Assembly (NCBI GenBank): GCA_003254905.1
Contig: QANU01028427.1
Span: forward strand, 131,726-195,725
DNA length: 64,000 nt
Direction: 5' to 3'
Origin: Nissolia schottii
Taxonomy: Eukaryota > Streptophyta > Magnoliopsida > Fabales > Fabaceae
Shown piece after piece: positions 32,471 through 45,267 of this stretch. Position numbers and translations under genes: made by a program. Numbering within the stretch: position 1 is the first letter of the stretch; each line of letters opens with the position of its first letter. The notes under the pieces were generated by a model that was not told the origin of the DNA, did not search any database, and saw only the letters and a list, made by a program, of their open reading frames with translations.

Positions 32471-34066
32471 TAGTAGTTTTTAGCTGTTGCAATGGCAGGG
32501 TTCAAAATTCTTTGATCTGTAGCAGTGATGTCGCAGTGATGTTTATATGTGTATAGCTTCCTTGTTAATCAGTGTGTTGCTGACCAATTTTAGAGGGCAC
32601 GAAGGATCATCATATCACGGAGTAAATATTCCATGCTTTTGGCTCATATTTCTTGAAAGAAGAGAAAGCAAAGAGGAAAAAAAAAATCAATGGGAAAGAT
32701 TTTATTATGGAGCAAATCTTGGTTTACTCCATGGAGTACTAAAGAATTTTTCCTTCACTTGATTTGTTGCAGTGATGTCTTAGCAGTGATTCTTGTTAGT
32801 AGAGAAAGTGAGCCACAGCTTTGAAATTTTTCCTTTTTGTACGTGTAAAAATGTTATGAACCATCAGTTGTTAGCAATGCAGCAGTGTTATTTTTGTTCC
32901 TTTGGTTTTTCTTGATTATATATACATTTTTTTTGCATACTTAGATTTTTGTCTTGAAGCAGTGTTGTTTTTGTTCCTTTGGTTTTTCCTAATTATATAT
33001 ACATTTTCTTTTTTGCATACTTATTTGTCTTTCATGAATTACCTCAACACATTTAATGCTTAGTGCATGGTTTAAGAGTATTATAAAACATTGATTTTAA
33101 TTTGTAATATTTAAAAGATATAAAAATAATAAGAAATTTATTATGAAATGATAGGGAGAGTAGTAGAGATGGAAGGGAGAAAGCATATGAGAGCTTTACT
33201 CCATTAATCATTTTAATAGTGTGTTGTATAATGAGTTTCTGAATGTTTATTTATAGACCAAGGGTGAAAACGTATAAGATTATATCAATTTTTATCATAT
33301 ATATATATATATAATAAGATACAAATTGAATTAGGATAGAGACATTTACATATAATAATATTTTATAACATTTCTCTTTGATGTTTGTTAGGAATATACC
33401 TTGATTAAGAAAAAAATAGTACAACATAGTTCTCCCTCTTAAGATAATTATGGATCTAACAAGATGAAGTAGAAATTGCTATCATATAATAGACTCATAC
33501 ACGTAGTAACAACAATTGCACAACCTCCAACTTCTTCGGCTTTTGAATATTAAGAAAGAAGGAGTGAAACAACCTAATAGACATTTGAAATCTATGGTTA
33601 CAGTGACACAAATAACAACTTGCTTCGACATTCTTCATAATACTCGAATATGTTGATTGATTGCCCTTATTAAAAAACATTCACGACTCACTTCATGTAT
33701 TACAATAATTTCCACATGATTTGACGAGATAACAGTTAAAGTATAATTTATTGATCTCTATGATATAACTGTACTTCCATGTGTAAATAAATAACTGCTG
33801 AATTTTGCTAAAATATAAAAGAAGAAAGAATCATGCAACTATTTTGAATCATATGAATAAAGTAAATCTTTGGATCTTCACGGACTTTGGAACCATTTGG
33901 TTTAGGAATCAAATCAATCAAATGCTTTACTGCTAAAATGGAATGATTTCAAAATCAAATCAATTCTTATTTTAACTTTCCATGAAATTCATTTGTCAAT
34001 TTATATTCCCATGACTTCCCAATTAAATAATTTTTCATTTATAAACAAAATGGATTCCCAAATTTT
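32471..34066. other. MORC6 3' UTR region, then intergenic
   Basis: The first 400 bases after the stop are T-rich and probably hold the 3' UTR. At 32881-33020 a segment (AGCAGTGTTATTTTTGTTCC, followed by GGTTTTTC.T.ATTATATATACATTTT) is present twice in tandem, about 75 bases apart. The rest is AT-rich with a TA run at 33297-33313. No gene recognised. Confidence 0.4.
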
Positions 34067-34235
34067 GGAAATAGATCCTATCAATTAGATTTTTTTGTTA
34101 AGTATGATCTTTGACCATTAATTTTTTGTTGCGTATGTCATGTATGGAGCTACATGACAGCATATCTCATTAATTAATGGTGAGAGATCACATTGACAAT
34201 ATATGACAAGAAATCTAATTGAGAGGTTCTATGTC
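34067..34235. mobile_element. Palindromic MULE-type MITE
   Basis: Left GGAAATAGATCCTATCAATT and right, read inversely, GACATAGAACCTCTCAATT; both continue into AGATTT.(C)TTGTCA. Nearly the whole element folds back on itself. Same family as 26349-26959. No convincing target duplication. Confidence 0.65.
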
Positions 34236-34429
34236 AAATATTATTGACATTAATTATGTTCTCGATTATATATTGTGTGTTGAGAATAATTCCTATTTAG
34301 TTGATATTTAGATATTATTGGTCTTGTATGTTTCGGACATAGATCTTGTAAGGTATTTGGATATTATTAGTCATTTATGTTTTGGGCTTAGATCCGGAAA
34401 GATGGTTGATTATTGTTGTTGAATATTGT

Positions 34430-34654
34430 TTTATTGAGTGTCTAACAGGCCGCAGTAAGAGGCCACAGTAACAGGCAAGACAACAGATTTTTTTATAATA
34501 AAAAATATACACAGGCAGGCCTATCAGGCTCCAGGCCAGGCCAAAATAAAAAAATAGCCTGTAACAGTTAACAGGCCAAACCCAAACCAAAAACTAACGA
34601 GACAGGCCTAGCCTGTTAAGGGCCTGGCCTGACCTGACCTGTTCTCATCCCTAC
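34430..34654. mobile_element. hAT-like terminal fragment rich in CAGGCC repeats
   Basis: Repeated CAGGCC / AGGCCTG words end in CTCATCCCTA at 34654, the inverse of a TAGGGATGAG hAT-style terminus. The other end and the 8 bp duplication were not found, so the assignment is tentative. Confidence 0.4.
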
Positions 34655-35859
34655 GTGCAATGCTCAATATCGTTGTTTCACATCTAGTTATGATTCGATA
34701 TGTTAGTAATTCTTATTTATTTCTTGCTATGTCTATGTGTCAGTTTGAGAATGTTATTCGGGGTTCCGAAGGTCACTGCAAGTTGCGGCACCGCTCTCAC
34801 GGCACGCAAGTGAGTGGGTTGTTGCCCATGACTTATTTTAGCCATTATATTATGTTCATATTTACAAGCATAATTTTAGTTTAACAATTTTAACGTTTAT
34901 AGAAAATAAGAATTTGTTTTATGAAAATTATTTACGAAAAACCTTTTTATAGAAATCATTATGGAAACGTTTTATTGAACCTTTTTTTTCTTTCTTTCTG
35001 AAAACATGTTTTATTTATGAAAATCACATTTATCGTTATGGACGTTTTGAGCATATTTATGAAATTGTTTATGAAAGGATTTTAGAAATCATGAAAATCA
35101 TTTTGGAAAATGTCATGAGACCATTGTTTTAATGCAGAAAGATCGTCATGTTGCATGTGTATTATATGAATTTTAAATGTTCATGATCATGTTAGTTATA
35201 AGTTATCAGCTGTATCATGTTATTAGTTATTAATTATCATGTTCATGTTATTATATTTCAATTGTTTTCATGGGAGTTGGATCTAGGATAAAACTGTAAA
35301 TCAGTGACAGCTTACGTTGACCATGATATACCTTATATGACCGTCATGTAGAATAAGATTCAAATATGTAGTTTAGAGTGGCAAGACCGTGAAGCCCGAC
35401 AATAACATATAGTTTAGGGAAATGACCGTGACACCCATCAACAACATCATCATTATAGCTAGACCGTATTGCTCGGGGTCCGTCTATCTAGATACCTCCC
35501 CAAATGTTATTCGTTTTAATGTTTTTATGAAAGCTTAATTACTAGTAGTATTATGATTTTTTTTTTCATGATAAGTATTATATATATTGCATATGTGTGT
35601 CCATGTTTCGAAATGTCCCATGGGTACTGTGGGTGATTGCTTGGTCACTGAGGCTCTCCCTACAGTTCTCACCCTTCAACTCCCCTTCCAATTTCAAGTT
35701 AAGATGTAGATGTAGTTTCAGGGAGATCATGGTCAATTGTGACGACGCTAAGATTCTTGATTAAGCAGTCGCCTTGAGTTGAAGTTATCCTTAGGATCAT
35801 GTTAGAGTTTTATTTTATTTTATATTCGTGTTAGTGTTAGAGTGTTTCAGTTGTACGTA
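34655..35859 (+). mobile_element. LTR-like repetitive sequence, left part
   Basis: It has features seen in long Tekay-type LTRs (a GGTTCCGAAGGTCACTGC-like block near 34762, CTCACCCTTC near 35668), but no ends are defined. It continues at 38916 after the inserted solo LTR: joining 35859 to 38916 across the duplicated GACAG restores a continuous text. Confidence 0.4.
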
Positions 35860-35864
35860 GACAG

Positions 35865-38800
35865 TACACTCTAGCTAGCTAGTCTACGCTTAAGTCGCAA
35901 ATTCGCTTGCTAAGTTGTTATCTGCTTTGGTTGGGATAGTACTTAGTCCCACGTAAGCTTTTAAAAGTAGCGTTACTTAGAAAATACGGACCAATTTTAA
36001 TCTTTATTTTATATATCTCATGGTACAACGTAGAGCCTCATATTCGTAGAACATGTAATGCGAGCAGTAACATAACATACTTAACTAATACTAAAGGAGA
36101 TAATAAATAATTAAACATATTACCAACCATTGGTCCATATCATATATTCACAATCAAATACACAAATACTAATATAGTTGTCACGTACATATATTTAACA
36201 CAAAAGTAGTACTATAACGTAGGGTCTACTAATTACAAGCCTACTCTTCGGCTCCTTCTTCGGGGTATTGCTCCTCCTTGTGCTGTTCACTTTCTTTCTC
36301 TACCTCAAATCCTGGAGTCATGAATGAGGGGTGTGAGAACATAGCGCTCTCGGTGGGAAACTGTGGGATATGGAGAACTTCTTATTCCCATTTATGATCC
36401 AGACCGCTCACGGATTTCTAAGTGTCACAGTTATACTAAAGCCCTACTAGTTATTAATGTTTATACTAAGCCTGAGCAGTTTTATCTATATTACTAGATG
36501 ACTGGGGGACCTATACTTTCATTAGCTACGTCGTATGTTCTGTAGTCTAACTCCTAAGTCATATAATATCACATAGTTCACATAGCTATACTACGGCAAA
36601 AACCTCATTTTTTGAAAACTGGTATAAGCTTCAGCTGGCATCCACTTATACGTATGCTCTATAAGGCTGCCTTATAAGCATATTTGCCCTCGTCCCTTAT
36701 AGCGGTGCTCACACGGCTATAACCACGCTGACAGCCCGCATTGTGGTGACTAGGTTGCGCTGAACCTGAATGGTCTTGACCATGAATAATCGTCAACCAC
36801 AATCAAGGTTACCACCCTTGGATGGCATTGGGGTCAGACCTGGGACTCAACCAGGACTAAGACCTTTCCCAAAAATCGAGCCTAGCCTTTTAGAGGGGGT
36901 TTTCTCTCATCATCATCATGTGCACAGTTCGATCTTTGATGCAATAGTTCATATAAGCACAATTCAATACCTCATATCATCATCTTCATCGTACATCACA
37001 TCATATAACACATAACTTCATATAATTCATACCATCAGTTGTATCATATCACTAACTTCACATAACTCATAACATCAATCATATAATATCACTAAATTCA
37101 CATGACTCACAACATCAATCATATACTATCACTAACTTCATATATATGGAACATAATCTCATGTCTTAAACATAACAAACGTAAACTTAGCAACTAGCAA
37201 AATAAACATATGGTTTCTGTCAGAAATTAGCGATCATCAACCGGAGAGGTCCTAGACCTTATCCCAAGGTTTTTGATAGTCCTAAGATCATTTTCCATGT
37301 CTAAAATTTCAAATTTTGACCTTAGCATTATGAAACTACAATTTTACCCCTTTTCCCAAAATTACCGTTTCGCCCCCGTAAACGCCTTGTTTTCTTTGGA
37401 ATTTTTGTTCTCGAAAACCCGATAGGCTCAAGACTTGCCCTTAGGGTTTTTGATAGTTCTAAACCCATATTTTCTGAAAACAAACCCAGTTTTTCAGTCC
37501 CAATACGTGAAATTCTCATTTTTCCCTTTTTCTTAAAAACCCCGTTTTCCGCCTGTTTGCTGAGATATTCATGTGGACTCCAAAAATCATAAAACTTGAC
37601 ATCCCCACTCAATTTTTCGTGTAGAATCCAAAAATAACATTAGTTTTTCATGATAAAAATCTCAGCCTAAAGATTCGTTCAAAATCATGTCATATACCTA
37701 TTTCCGTCTTAGGCTTTCCTAAATTCTGACAGAATCACAGGCAGCACCAGCAGATCCAGACAATCATCAACCACATATATAAAATTCAAAGTCACATAAA
37801 AGTCATCCTAACATCATATCTCATCTAGCAAAACCACATACTTTCATACTCATATTCTCATAAACATAAACCAATCCTATTTCTAACAATTATTTCAACA
37901 ATTTCCATATCTGCAGAAACTTCCAGATACAAGTATAATCAATTGTCATATTCAAGAACATCACTTAGCAATTAAAACCTAACATATTCTAACACAACCA
38001 TCGCACAATCATCATCATACATCCTAAATCACATAGACAGTGATTATGTCGGCTTACCCACTTGTTTACGGTTTCAGTGTTTCCTGCGGACTTCTAGCTT
38101 GCTATGATGCTTCCTATTTATTCTTGGGCTGAGTTTCTCCAAGATTTCTGTAGGGATTTTGAGGGCTTTATGTGGGTTAAAGTTATGGAATTTTGAGGGA
38201 TCTTGACTAGGTTTGATGTGGAAAGTGTCTCGGTTAATGTTTGGACAGTGTAATAATTGAATGAGTAAACGGACAGAGTTTGGCCAAGGTTCTCCTATTT
38301 TTTTTCTCAAAATTTCAGATTATGGGGGTATTTATAGGCCTCATGCACGAAAATTCTCTTCCAATTTTTCCCTTGGTTTAATTTACCATTTTACCCTTGA
38401 CACTTATGTCATCCATGACATCACCTAGCCTAGTCACCATGTGACTCACCTTTGAAAAGTTGACTTTGGCCACTTGGCCCTCTCTTGGCCATGTAATGGC
38501 CTTGTGTCTTGGCCACTTGTGTGGTCGAGAATTAAGGGTCTCCAGCAGATCAATTTTGATTGGGTTTTATTGTTTTCGATTTCGGTACTTCGCGTACGGT
38601 TATGCTAAAAATATTCTGATCACATCCTTGTGATCCCCTAATTTTCATAAGAAAGATTTTGGGTCCATTTGAGGTGTTTGAAAATTCTTGTCTGTGACCG
38701 TACCTTTTACGGATATTTTTGACGCGCTATCGTACTCAGACGACAAAAATGGATTATTCTAGTGTCTGTAGAATTTTAAGAAAACAACCAGAATTTTTTC

Positions 38801-38910
38801 TACAGACAATTTTAATTCCAAGAGTTCATAATTCCAATGGTTCAACCAAACATGAAATCCCTAAGTATTTATCAGGCGAGATTTTGCTAAGGAAAAAGCG
38901 GGATGTTACA
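35865..38910 (-). mobile_element. Solo LTR of a Tekay-like element with 5 bp target duplication
   Basis: The right end GGGATGTTACA at 38910 is the LTR start on the minus strand. The left end, TACACTCTAGCTAGC at 35865, is a slightly eroded form of TGTAACACCCTAGCTAGC. GACAG is present immediately on both sides (35860-35864 and 38911-38915). There is no internal coding region, so it is a solo LTR left by recombination. It shares the U3 block near 38590 and the GCTTAAGTC.. text near its left end with the LTR at 60243. Confidence 0.82.
36241..36342 (-). CDS. Short LTR-internal ORF with acidic tail
   Basis: Minus-strand ATG at 36342 opens 33 codons ending in a Glu-rich tail (KEEQYPEEGAEE) about 380 bases before the end of the solo LTR. 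It is the positional counterpart of the ORFs at 1451-2046 and 60723-61097. Upstream frame is not open, so it may be the remnant of a longer ORF. No known domain. Confidence 0.3.
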   Translation of the reverse strand: MFSHPSFMTPGFEVEKESEQHKEEQYPEEGAEE

Positions 38911-38915
38911 GACAG

Positions 38916-39230
38916 GATTTTCGAACCATAAGTGTCGCATATTTTATATATAGAACTATGTTTATATTTTCAGTGGAAAGTCGTAAGAGCTTATGCTTAA
39001 GTTATTTCGGTTATGTTTTTATAAATTAAAAGTATGTTTTGCAAAAAAAACATTCTTAATAGGCTTTCATAAGGGAATTAGTCCCTTGCGTGCTAGTAAT
39101 AATTTTTGGGTCATTATATATAATTTCGTTTATTACTTTTATTTGTATTTCATTTTTGTGCTCATTTTTTATTTGATTTTATCAATACAAAGTCTTTCTA
39201 TTTTATTTGTTTTATTTTTTCTCTCTTTCT
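38916..39230 (+). mobile_element. LTR-like repetitive sequence, right part
   Basis: Continuation of the sequence at 34655-35859 after the solo LTR. T-rich towards its end. No termini recognised. Confidence 0.35.
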
Positions 39231-39237
39231 TTCTTTT

Positions 39238-39412
39238 AATACCATTCCCAAAAGTGAATGATTAGTAATGCTAAAATAGAACCATTCTCCAAAGTGAATG
39301 GTAATGGTACTAATAAGAAAATAGAATCATTATGTAAAGTGAATGACAATGATACCTATAAAAAAAATAGAACTATTCCATGAAGTAAATAGTGCTGGTA
39401 CAATAAGAAAAC
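39238..39412. repeat. Tandem repeat, four ~44 bp units
   Basis: Four degenerate units built on ACCATTC.CAAAGTGAATGG.AATG followed by TA and A-rich sequence. No coding frame is kept. Confidence 0.7.
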
Positions 39413-39894
39413 ATTCAACCTAAGTCAATTACCCGTAAAATATATTGAACAAAAAGATGAAGTGTTCGGTGTCTAGGTCTGAAATGAAGATAATAAAGAG
39501 GTAAAGAGTCACAGAAGAGAGCCTAACTCTATTTTTGAGAGAGTAAGAGAGACGAGAAACAAACTTTTTTTTTTTTGAATTTGATTAGGTCATGTTACGA
39601 GAATATAGTAGAGTTTTTTTATTCAAAAATAGTAGAAGATTTATTATTTAGATTTTTTTTACATTTGAATTTATTTTTTATTAATATATATATACACACA
39701 CACGCGTGTGTGTGTGTGTGTCATTCTATTGGGCTTAATGGACATTTTTATTATCTGCTTAAATAAAATGACTTTTTTTTTATAAAAGTTTAACTAGACT
39801 TGTTTATAAAATAGGTTAGATCAAACTAGACCTTAAATGAATCAGACCAAAGATCTCAACAAGCAACATGATTTAGAAGCACATACATTTGTGA
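39413..39894. other. Intergenic with an AC/GT palindromic tract
   Basis: AT-rich. At 39685-39721 a TA run passes into ACACACACACGCGTGTGTGT, an alternating palindrome. No gene recognised. Confidence 0.4.
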
Positions 39895-40325
39895 AACTAT
39901 AGTATCTCCATGTTCGACACACCACGGACACTCACAAATGAAAACACTCATTCGACATACATGCCGCACGTGTCCAAATGTGTTCAAATAAAAATTCATA
40001 ATTAGTCATGTTCAAGTATGTTCGTGTTATATCCCAAAAAGTTTTTGAGTCATGTCAATGTTCTGTCCAAGTAAAACATGTTTTAAATACTAAATAATTT
40101 ATAATAATATGAACCATTAAAAAATTATCAAGTATTAATATGTGAAAATATCTTGAATGTTCCATATATTTTAAAGAGTTTAAAAAATATTAAAAATTAG
40201 TAGTTTGATATTAATAAAAATATTAAGATATTATTATAAATATTTAATTATATACATATATATATTGTGTTTATGTTTTGTAAAATTGTGTCATGTCCCA
40301 TATGTGTGTCGCGCTTCTTGGGACC
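39895..40325. repeat. Dispersed repeat, copy 1 (inverted partner at 50828-51260)
   Basis: About 400 bases match the reverse complement of 50828-51260 with many substitutions (shared cores GACACACC.CGGA, CACACGTGT-like, AATTTATAATAATATGAACC, AAATATCTTGAAT). No coding capacity; class not determined. Confidence 0.65.
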
Positions 40326-42990
40326 TAAACAACTTACACTCCATCTTATGTTCAAATGTTTTAAAAATAAAGAATGATTTTATGCTTTAATTTTAAAATT
40401 CTATAATTGGATAGGATTTGATGAGATTCAAATTTCCTTTTTCATATTCTAAAAAACTATATATATATATATATTCTAATTCTAAATATAATAATTGATT
40501 TTATATCAATTTAAATTTTTTTTTACATTAATTCCTAAAATAAATATTTAATTTATAAATAATCAACGATAAATTTAATTAATTCTTATATTAGTTGATT
40601 TTGATCATATCCTATATTACCATTTTAAAGGGATACGTGATAATTATAATAATGAAAATATCTCAAAACATAACGTTGAGTGAAGGACGGAACGGTGCCA
40701 CCGATAGAAGAGTGCATCAAGCGCCGACACATGTGCATTACATGCATTCTTTATTATTTTGGTATATATAATAATATAAACACAAGGCAAAAACACAAGT
40801 TGGCGTATATAATAATATAAATATATAATAATATAAATTAAATAAAATCCAAATATAATATATAATGAATATAATATCTCACCAAACTTGCACAATTTTT
40901 TTTTTACTTTGCGGGCATCTCAACCAAACGATGCCCGGAACCAACCCTTCTACGAACCATCGCTGCCCGCTGCCCGTAACATTACCAAGTTGGCAAGTTG
41001 GGCAGCAGTGTTGTTGCCCTAATGTACTTCGCCCTAGTAATACCCTTTGTGCCTCTCTATAAAAAGCCTTCATTCTCTTCTCATCTTCACCTCCTCCATT
41101 CTATTTTGTAGATGCATAGATCTGAGTTTCTTAACAATCATATATTTTTTCTTCTATGATCTTTTGGTTTCTTCACACGTGATTTTCTTTTCTTTCTAAT
41201 GGCTTCAGAAAATTACTTAGCTTCCCTTTATTCTATGGTTAACATTTTATATATGTTGAAAATGTCTATTTATCATCGTGGTATTATTGTTCTTATTTCT
41301 TATTATCTCCTACATTGATTTTTTTTTCTTATATTCCATTGGTGCAAAAATCTTCCATCCGCATGTGACACATGATGGGCATGACGGCCATATTTTGCAC
41401 AAATCGACTTTTGAGTCTTGAAGCACCGTTTGTGCGCTTTAAGCTGCTTCCATTTAGAGGTTTATGTAATATTTTTTTTAACAAGTTTGCACAAACCTCT
41501 TTGTAATAGCGAGCATATATGTTATTAACACTTTTCAATAATTTGTTACTTTTCATGTGTGGGTGGAATGGAAACTTCTATTTAACCCTTTGACTTAGAT
41601 GAAGGGAGAAAGCACACAAAAAAGTCTAGTTGAACGATAGCTTTTCCCTACTAAGTAAAAAGGGCCAAGTTTTTGGCAATTGAAAATGACCCACAAACGG
41701 AATATACGCATATTCGGTTGTATAATATACTAGTTATTACTACGAGCGGCCTTGACCATCAAATATTCAACATATTGAACATAATAATAGAGGGGGCAAA
41801 AGGTGTGTATTGGAGCAGATCATAGGAGGTTTCTGTTAGTTTTTTTTATAATGACGATGAAGGTGAATATTCGCCATTTAATTTTTTATTTTTGTTTTAT
41901 TAATTAACTAAATCAGTTGAAGAAATGTGCATCGGTTTTAAAATAGTTTTAATGGAATTTATAAAGAACAAATAGAAACCTTTTTTTATTATTAAAAATA
42001 AACATATGCCACTATAAATTTGAGTTTATCTTCTTTTAGTTAATTGCATCAATCATTTTTATATAAATAGAACATTTGCTATTTATAAAAGTAGGGGATG
42101 GTAAAAAAACGCGGCGTTTAAATGTAGTTTTACTACATTAGTAAAAATTCATTATTAAATACAAATATATTTTCTCACTTAAATTTCACATGAGAGAGGA
42201 TTCGTTCCTTTGTTAAACAAATTTATAAAAATTTGAATTAAAAAAATAAATTACTGAACTTTCTACAAGAAACTCCTTAATAGCACTACATATTGGGTTC
42301 TGTAAAAAGTTGGGTCGGTAATGGATTCTGGACTTGACATGGACCTTACCTAAACCACTATACTATTGGGCTTCTTTGCAGACAGGATATTTGTCTTCTG
42401 AAATGCAAGCCAATAACACCAGCTTCTAGATTGAACTGGAAAAATTCTCTGCGCACTTAAAAATGATAAAAGATCGATGACTAGAAACTAAGAAAGATGA
42501 GATCAATTGAATAAAATGGTAACTACGATCCATTGATCTCGGGCTGAATCAATGGAGAAGTAGCATAAGTCAGTTTATTTATCTAAACAAGTTCTTAAAT
42601 AAGTCTAAGCCTAATCTTTTATTTTAGAAAAGTCATGCTCCCATGTCTAGCCTATTATCACCCCTAATCAACATCATCAATTAGGAAGCCAGTGAACTGA
42701 GTAAAACCTAGTTGGTGCCATATATCCCATAACTCATTGGGCAGTCACAAAGTACATTCAAGATAGACGCATCATCGCCATCATAATGCGTACATGTGGA
42801 GGAACAAATGTTGTTACACTTATCTCCTTTAACCAAGGCCAATTGAGTGGCAGTGTTGTGGTTGGGGGTGGTAGAGTTGTGGGTGTGGATGAAGGCTTAG
42901 TGAGTGATGAAGAAAAAAATTGAGGAATTTTTTTTTCTCAAGCATTTTTAGAATTTTAAAATTTATCTAAAGATAAGGAAGGTGAATATA
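40326..42990 (+). other. Intergenic; possible promoter near 41056
   Basis: Mostly AT-rich. 40930-41050 is unusually GC-rich (GATGCCCGG, CGCTGCCCGCTGCCCG). It is followed by CTATAAAAAG at about 41057 and a C/T-rich leader-like stretch, which looks like a promoter, but no coding region follows that I can recognise. A-rich and TA tracts are scattered. No gene called. Confidence 0.3.
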
Positions 42991-43580
42991 AACTTGCAAA
43001 TTAGACTGAAACAAGTGTTATCAACATAATCAGTATTTAAAAAAAAGTGTTATCGACATACTTTAGAATAATATATATCTATGATTATAGTTCCGTTCCA
43101 TATCAATTATTAATAAATTAATGGACAAGAAAAGGGACATGATGACTTTGCTTAGGTATACAAGTATAAAAATTTTTGTAGACAATCTTTGTATGAGTTA
43201 TGCTAAGGCCTCCGAAGTCATCTTATTAAACTTCCTCTTAACTATTAGATGAAGAAAAAGGTGGATGCTTTTTAAAATTTTAAAACATTAAATGAATGTA
43301 CTTTTTTTAACCTCATTTTGTAATAGGAGAAATTTTATGAAGATGAATTAGGAGAGTCAAACATTACTCATGTTTGTACAACTCCTACTCAAGAATTTTT
43401 ATACTTGTATACTTTAGCAAAGTCACGGTGATGTCCCTTTTCTTCTCCATTAATTTATTAACAATTAATATGGAAAGGGACAATAAACATGGATATTATT
43501 CTAAAGTATATATGTTGATAACACTTTTGTTTAAATATTGATTATGTTTGTAACACTTGTTTCAGTCTAATTTGCAAGTT
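42991..43580. mobile_element. Large fold-back element, ~190 bp arms
   Basis: The left arm 42991-43186 (AACTTGCAAATTAGACTGAA ... ACAAGTATAAAAATTTTTG) pairs with 43395-43580 (... TTCAGTCTAATTTGCAAGTT). The loop of about 200 bases has no ORF. Mismatches and small indels show it is not recent. Confidence 0.75.
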
Positions 43581-45267
43581 GACAAGGTCGTCTAAAAAAG
43601 TTGTCATCATATCACTATTTGACTCTTTTTTTTGCGATGATGTATTTACATTAATGTTTTTTCAATACTAAATGTAGGTATAAAAGCAATTTAGCCCTAA
43701 GTCTATACAGATTTGTACTTTATTCCAAAGTTTAGACTTTTAAAAATATGCAAATTAACTCTATAATATTTTATAATAGTGCAAATCAATCCTTAAATAA
43801 CCAAAATACCCCCATTTATTCCCCTCCCTCTCACCCTCCTTTTTCAAGAATGAGAGGATAGTTCGGTTATGTAATGATCAAGTAGTACTATTATAAAATA
43901 TTAGAGATTGATCTACATGTTTTTAAAAGTCATGAATAACTGCACATATTATATAATTTAAGAGAGAAATTAATTTTCTCCCTATTTTCACTTTTTTAGA
44001 GTTTTACTTTTTAAAAACATTCCATAATTTTTTTTTTTTATTTTCTTAAAAAAATGTTTTTTTTAATTAAAAGACACCATCACACAAACATCTTCTTCTA
44101 TAAAAGATACGCATGAGTAAGCCACCGTCAAATTAAAAATTAATTTCTTTATAATTTTATGTTTGTCGTTTTTGTCTTATTTTGTTATTTTCTTATAAAA
44201 TAGTTTTGGAGATTTGATTTTTAAAGGAAAAAATAAAAGTTATTCGATTTTTTTTTCCCTCTCTCTCGATGGCTTACAACTTACCATGGTCCTAAACAAT
44301 GAGGTGAGAAGAAAAAGTTCAAAACAAAAATTATTCAAGTTATTAAGTTACACACAACTAAGTAATGGAAATCATCGCCCAAGAACTAGAAACCACACCA
44401 TAACTCCCCTTTGGGTGGGACAACGTCCCGCCGAACAGCGCTAGCATAAAACTAAGAGACTATGATTGTATTCCAACTAAGCTAAGTATACTCTTAAGCT
44501 TTCTAGCTTTCATAATTCCCAACGCTAGCGCTGCCTTGCATGGCCAACTAACGTACACAATGCTACTTGAATGCGAAGGCATGCAAGACCAGATCCATCA
44601 TTTGTGTTTCAGTTCTATTTTATGCCATTATTAGCCATGTGAAGCCCTTAATAAGTTTTCTTGATCCAAGGCAACAGTATAGCTCTTCATTCTTCACCAG
44701 CAAACAATCAAAAGTATGTGACCGGAGATGTTGGTTTACGTTTTTCGAGATTCCTAAGAATTTTTGCTTTGTTTCTAATCAAAATAATTTCAAACCTGTC
44801 GCACCTTTGCAAAACTATTCCCGAATTAACACGTTCATAATCATAAAGTCAAACTTTTGAATCACTATCTAGGCTTTGGGGTTTCTCCGGTGCCCACAAG
44901 ATAAATACATTTTCTCATTAAACATTTTTATTTTTGTCAATTTTTAACATTAAATTCACTAAAATTTGTTATCATTTGTTGTTATATTATGAATCATTCG
45001 AGCATACAATACATTTCTCAATTCATTTAATTTCTGACATTCTTGAATAAAAACAAAAGGGTGGTGTTATTTGAATACCAAGCATGGTTCTCTCATACAT
45101 ATCATGGGACACACATATCTAATAAACCAAGCATTTTCTTGTCTACACAATACTTGGTGCTCAAAAAGAATTTTTGAAAACAAAATTACTCACGTTCTTA
45201 TAATTTTCCTTTTTTTTAAATTATATTATTTTTTAATCTAAAACTCAATTTGATTATTCATGAACCA
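43581..45267. other. Intergenic, no gene recognised
   Basis: AT-rich. 44400-44860 is less AT-rich and holds two modest ORFs without recognisable similarity. 45079-45130 resembles part of the MITE arms at 4733 and 45268 (CATGGTTCTCTCATACATATCATGGGA). Confidence 0.35.

Noticed and set aside
40930..41120. GC-rich patch with CTATAAAAAG as promoter of a new gene
   Set aside because: The layout is promoter-like, but no coding exon follows that could be supported.
44567..44860. 97-codon ORF, Cys-rich start
   Set aside because: No ATG-led frame of interest, no recognisable family and no clear promoter; kept only as part of the intergenic description.
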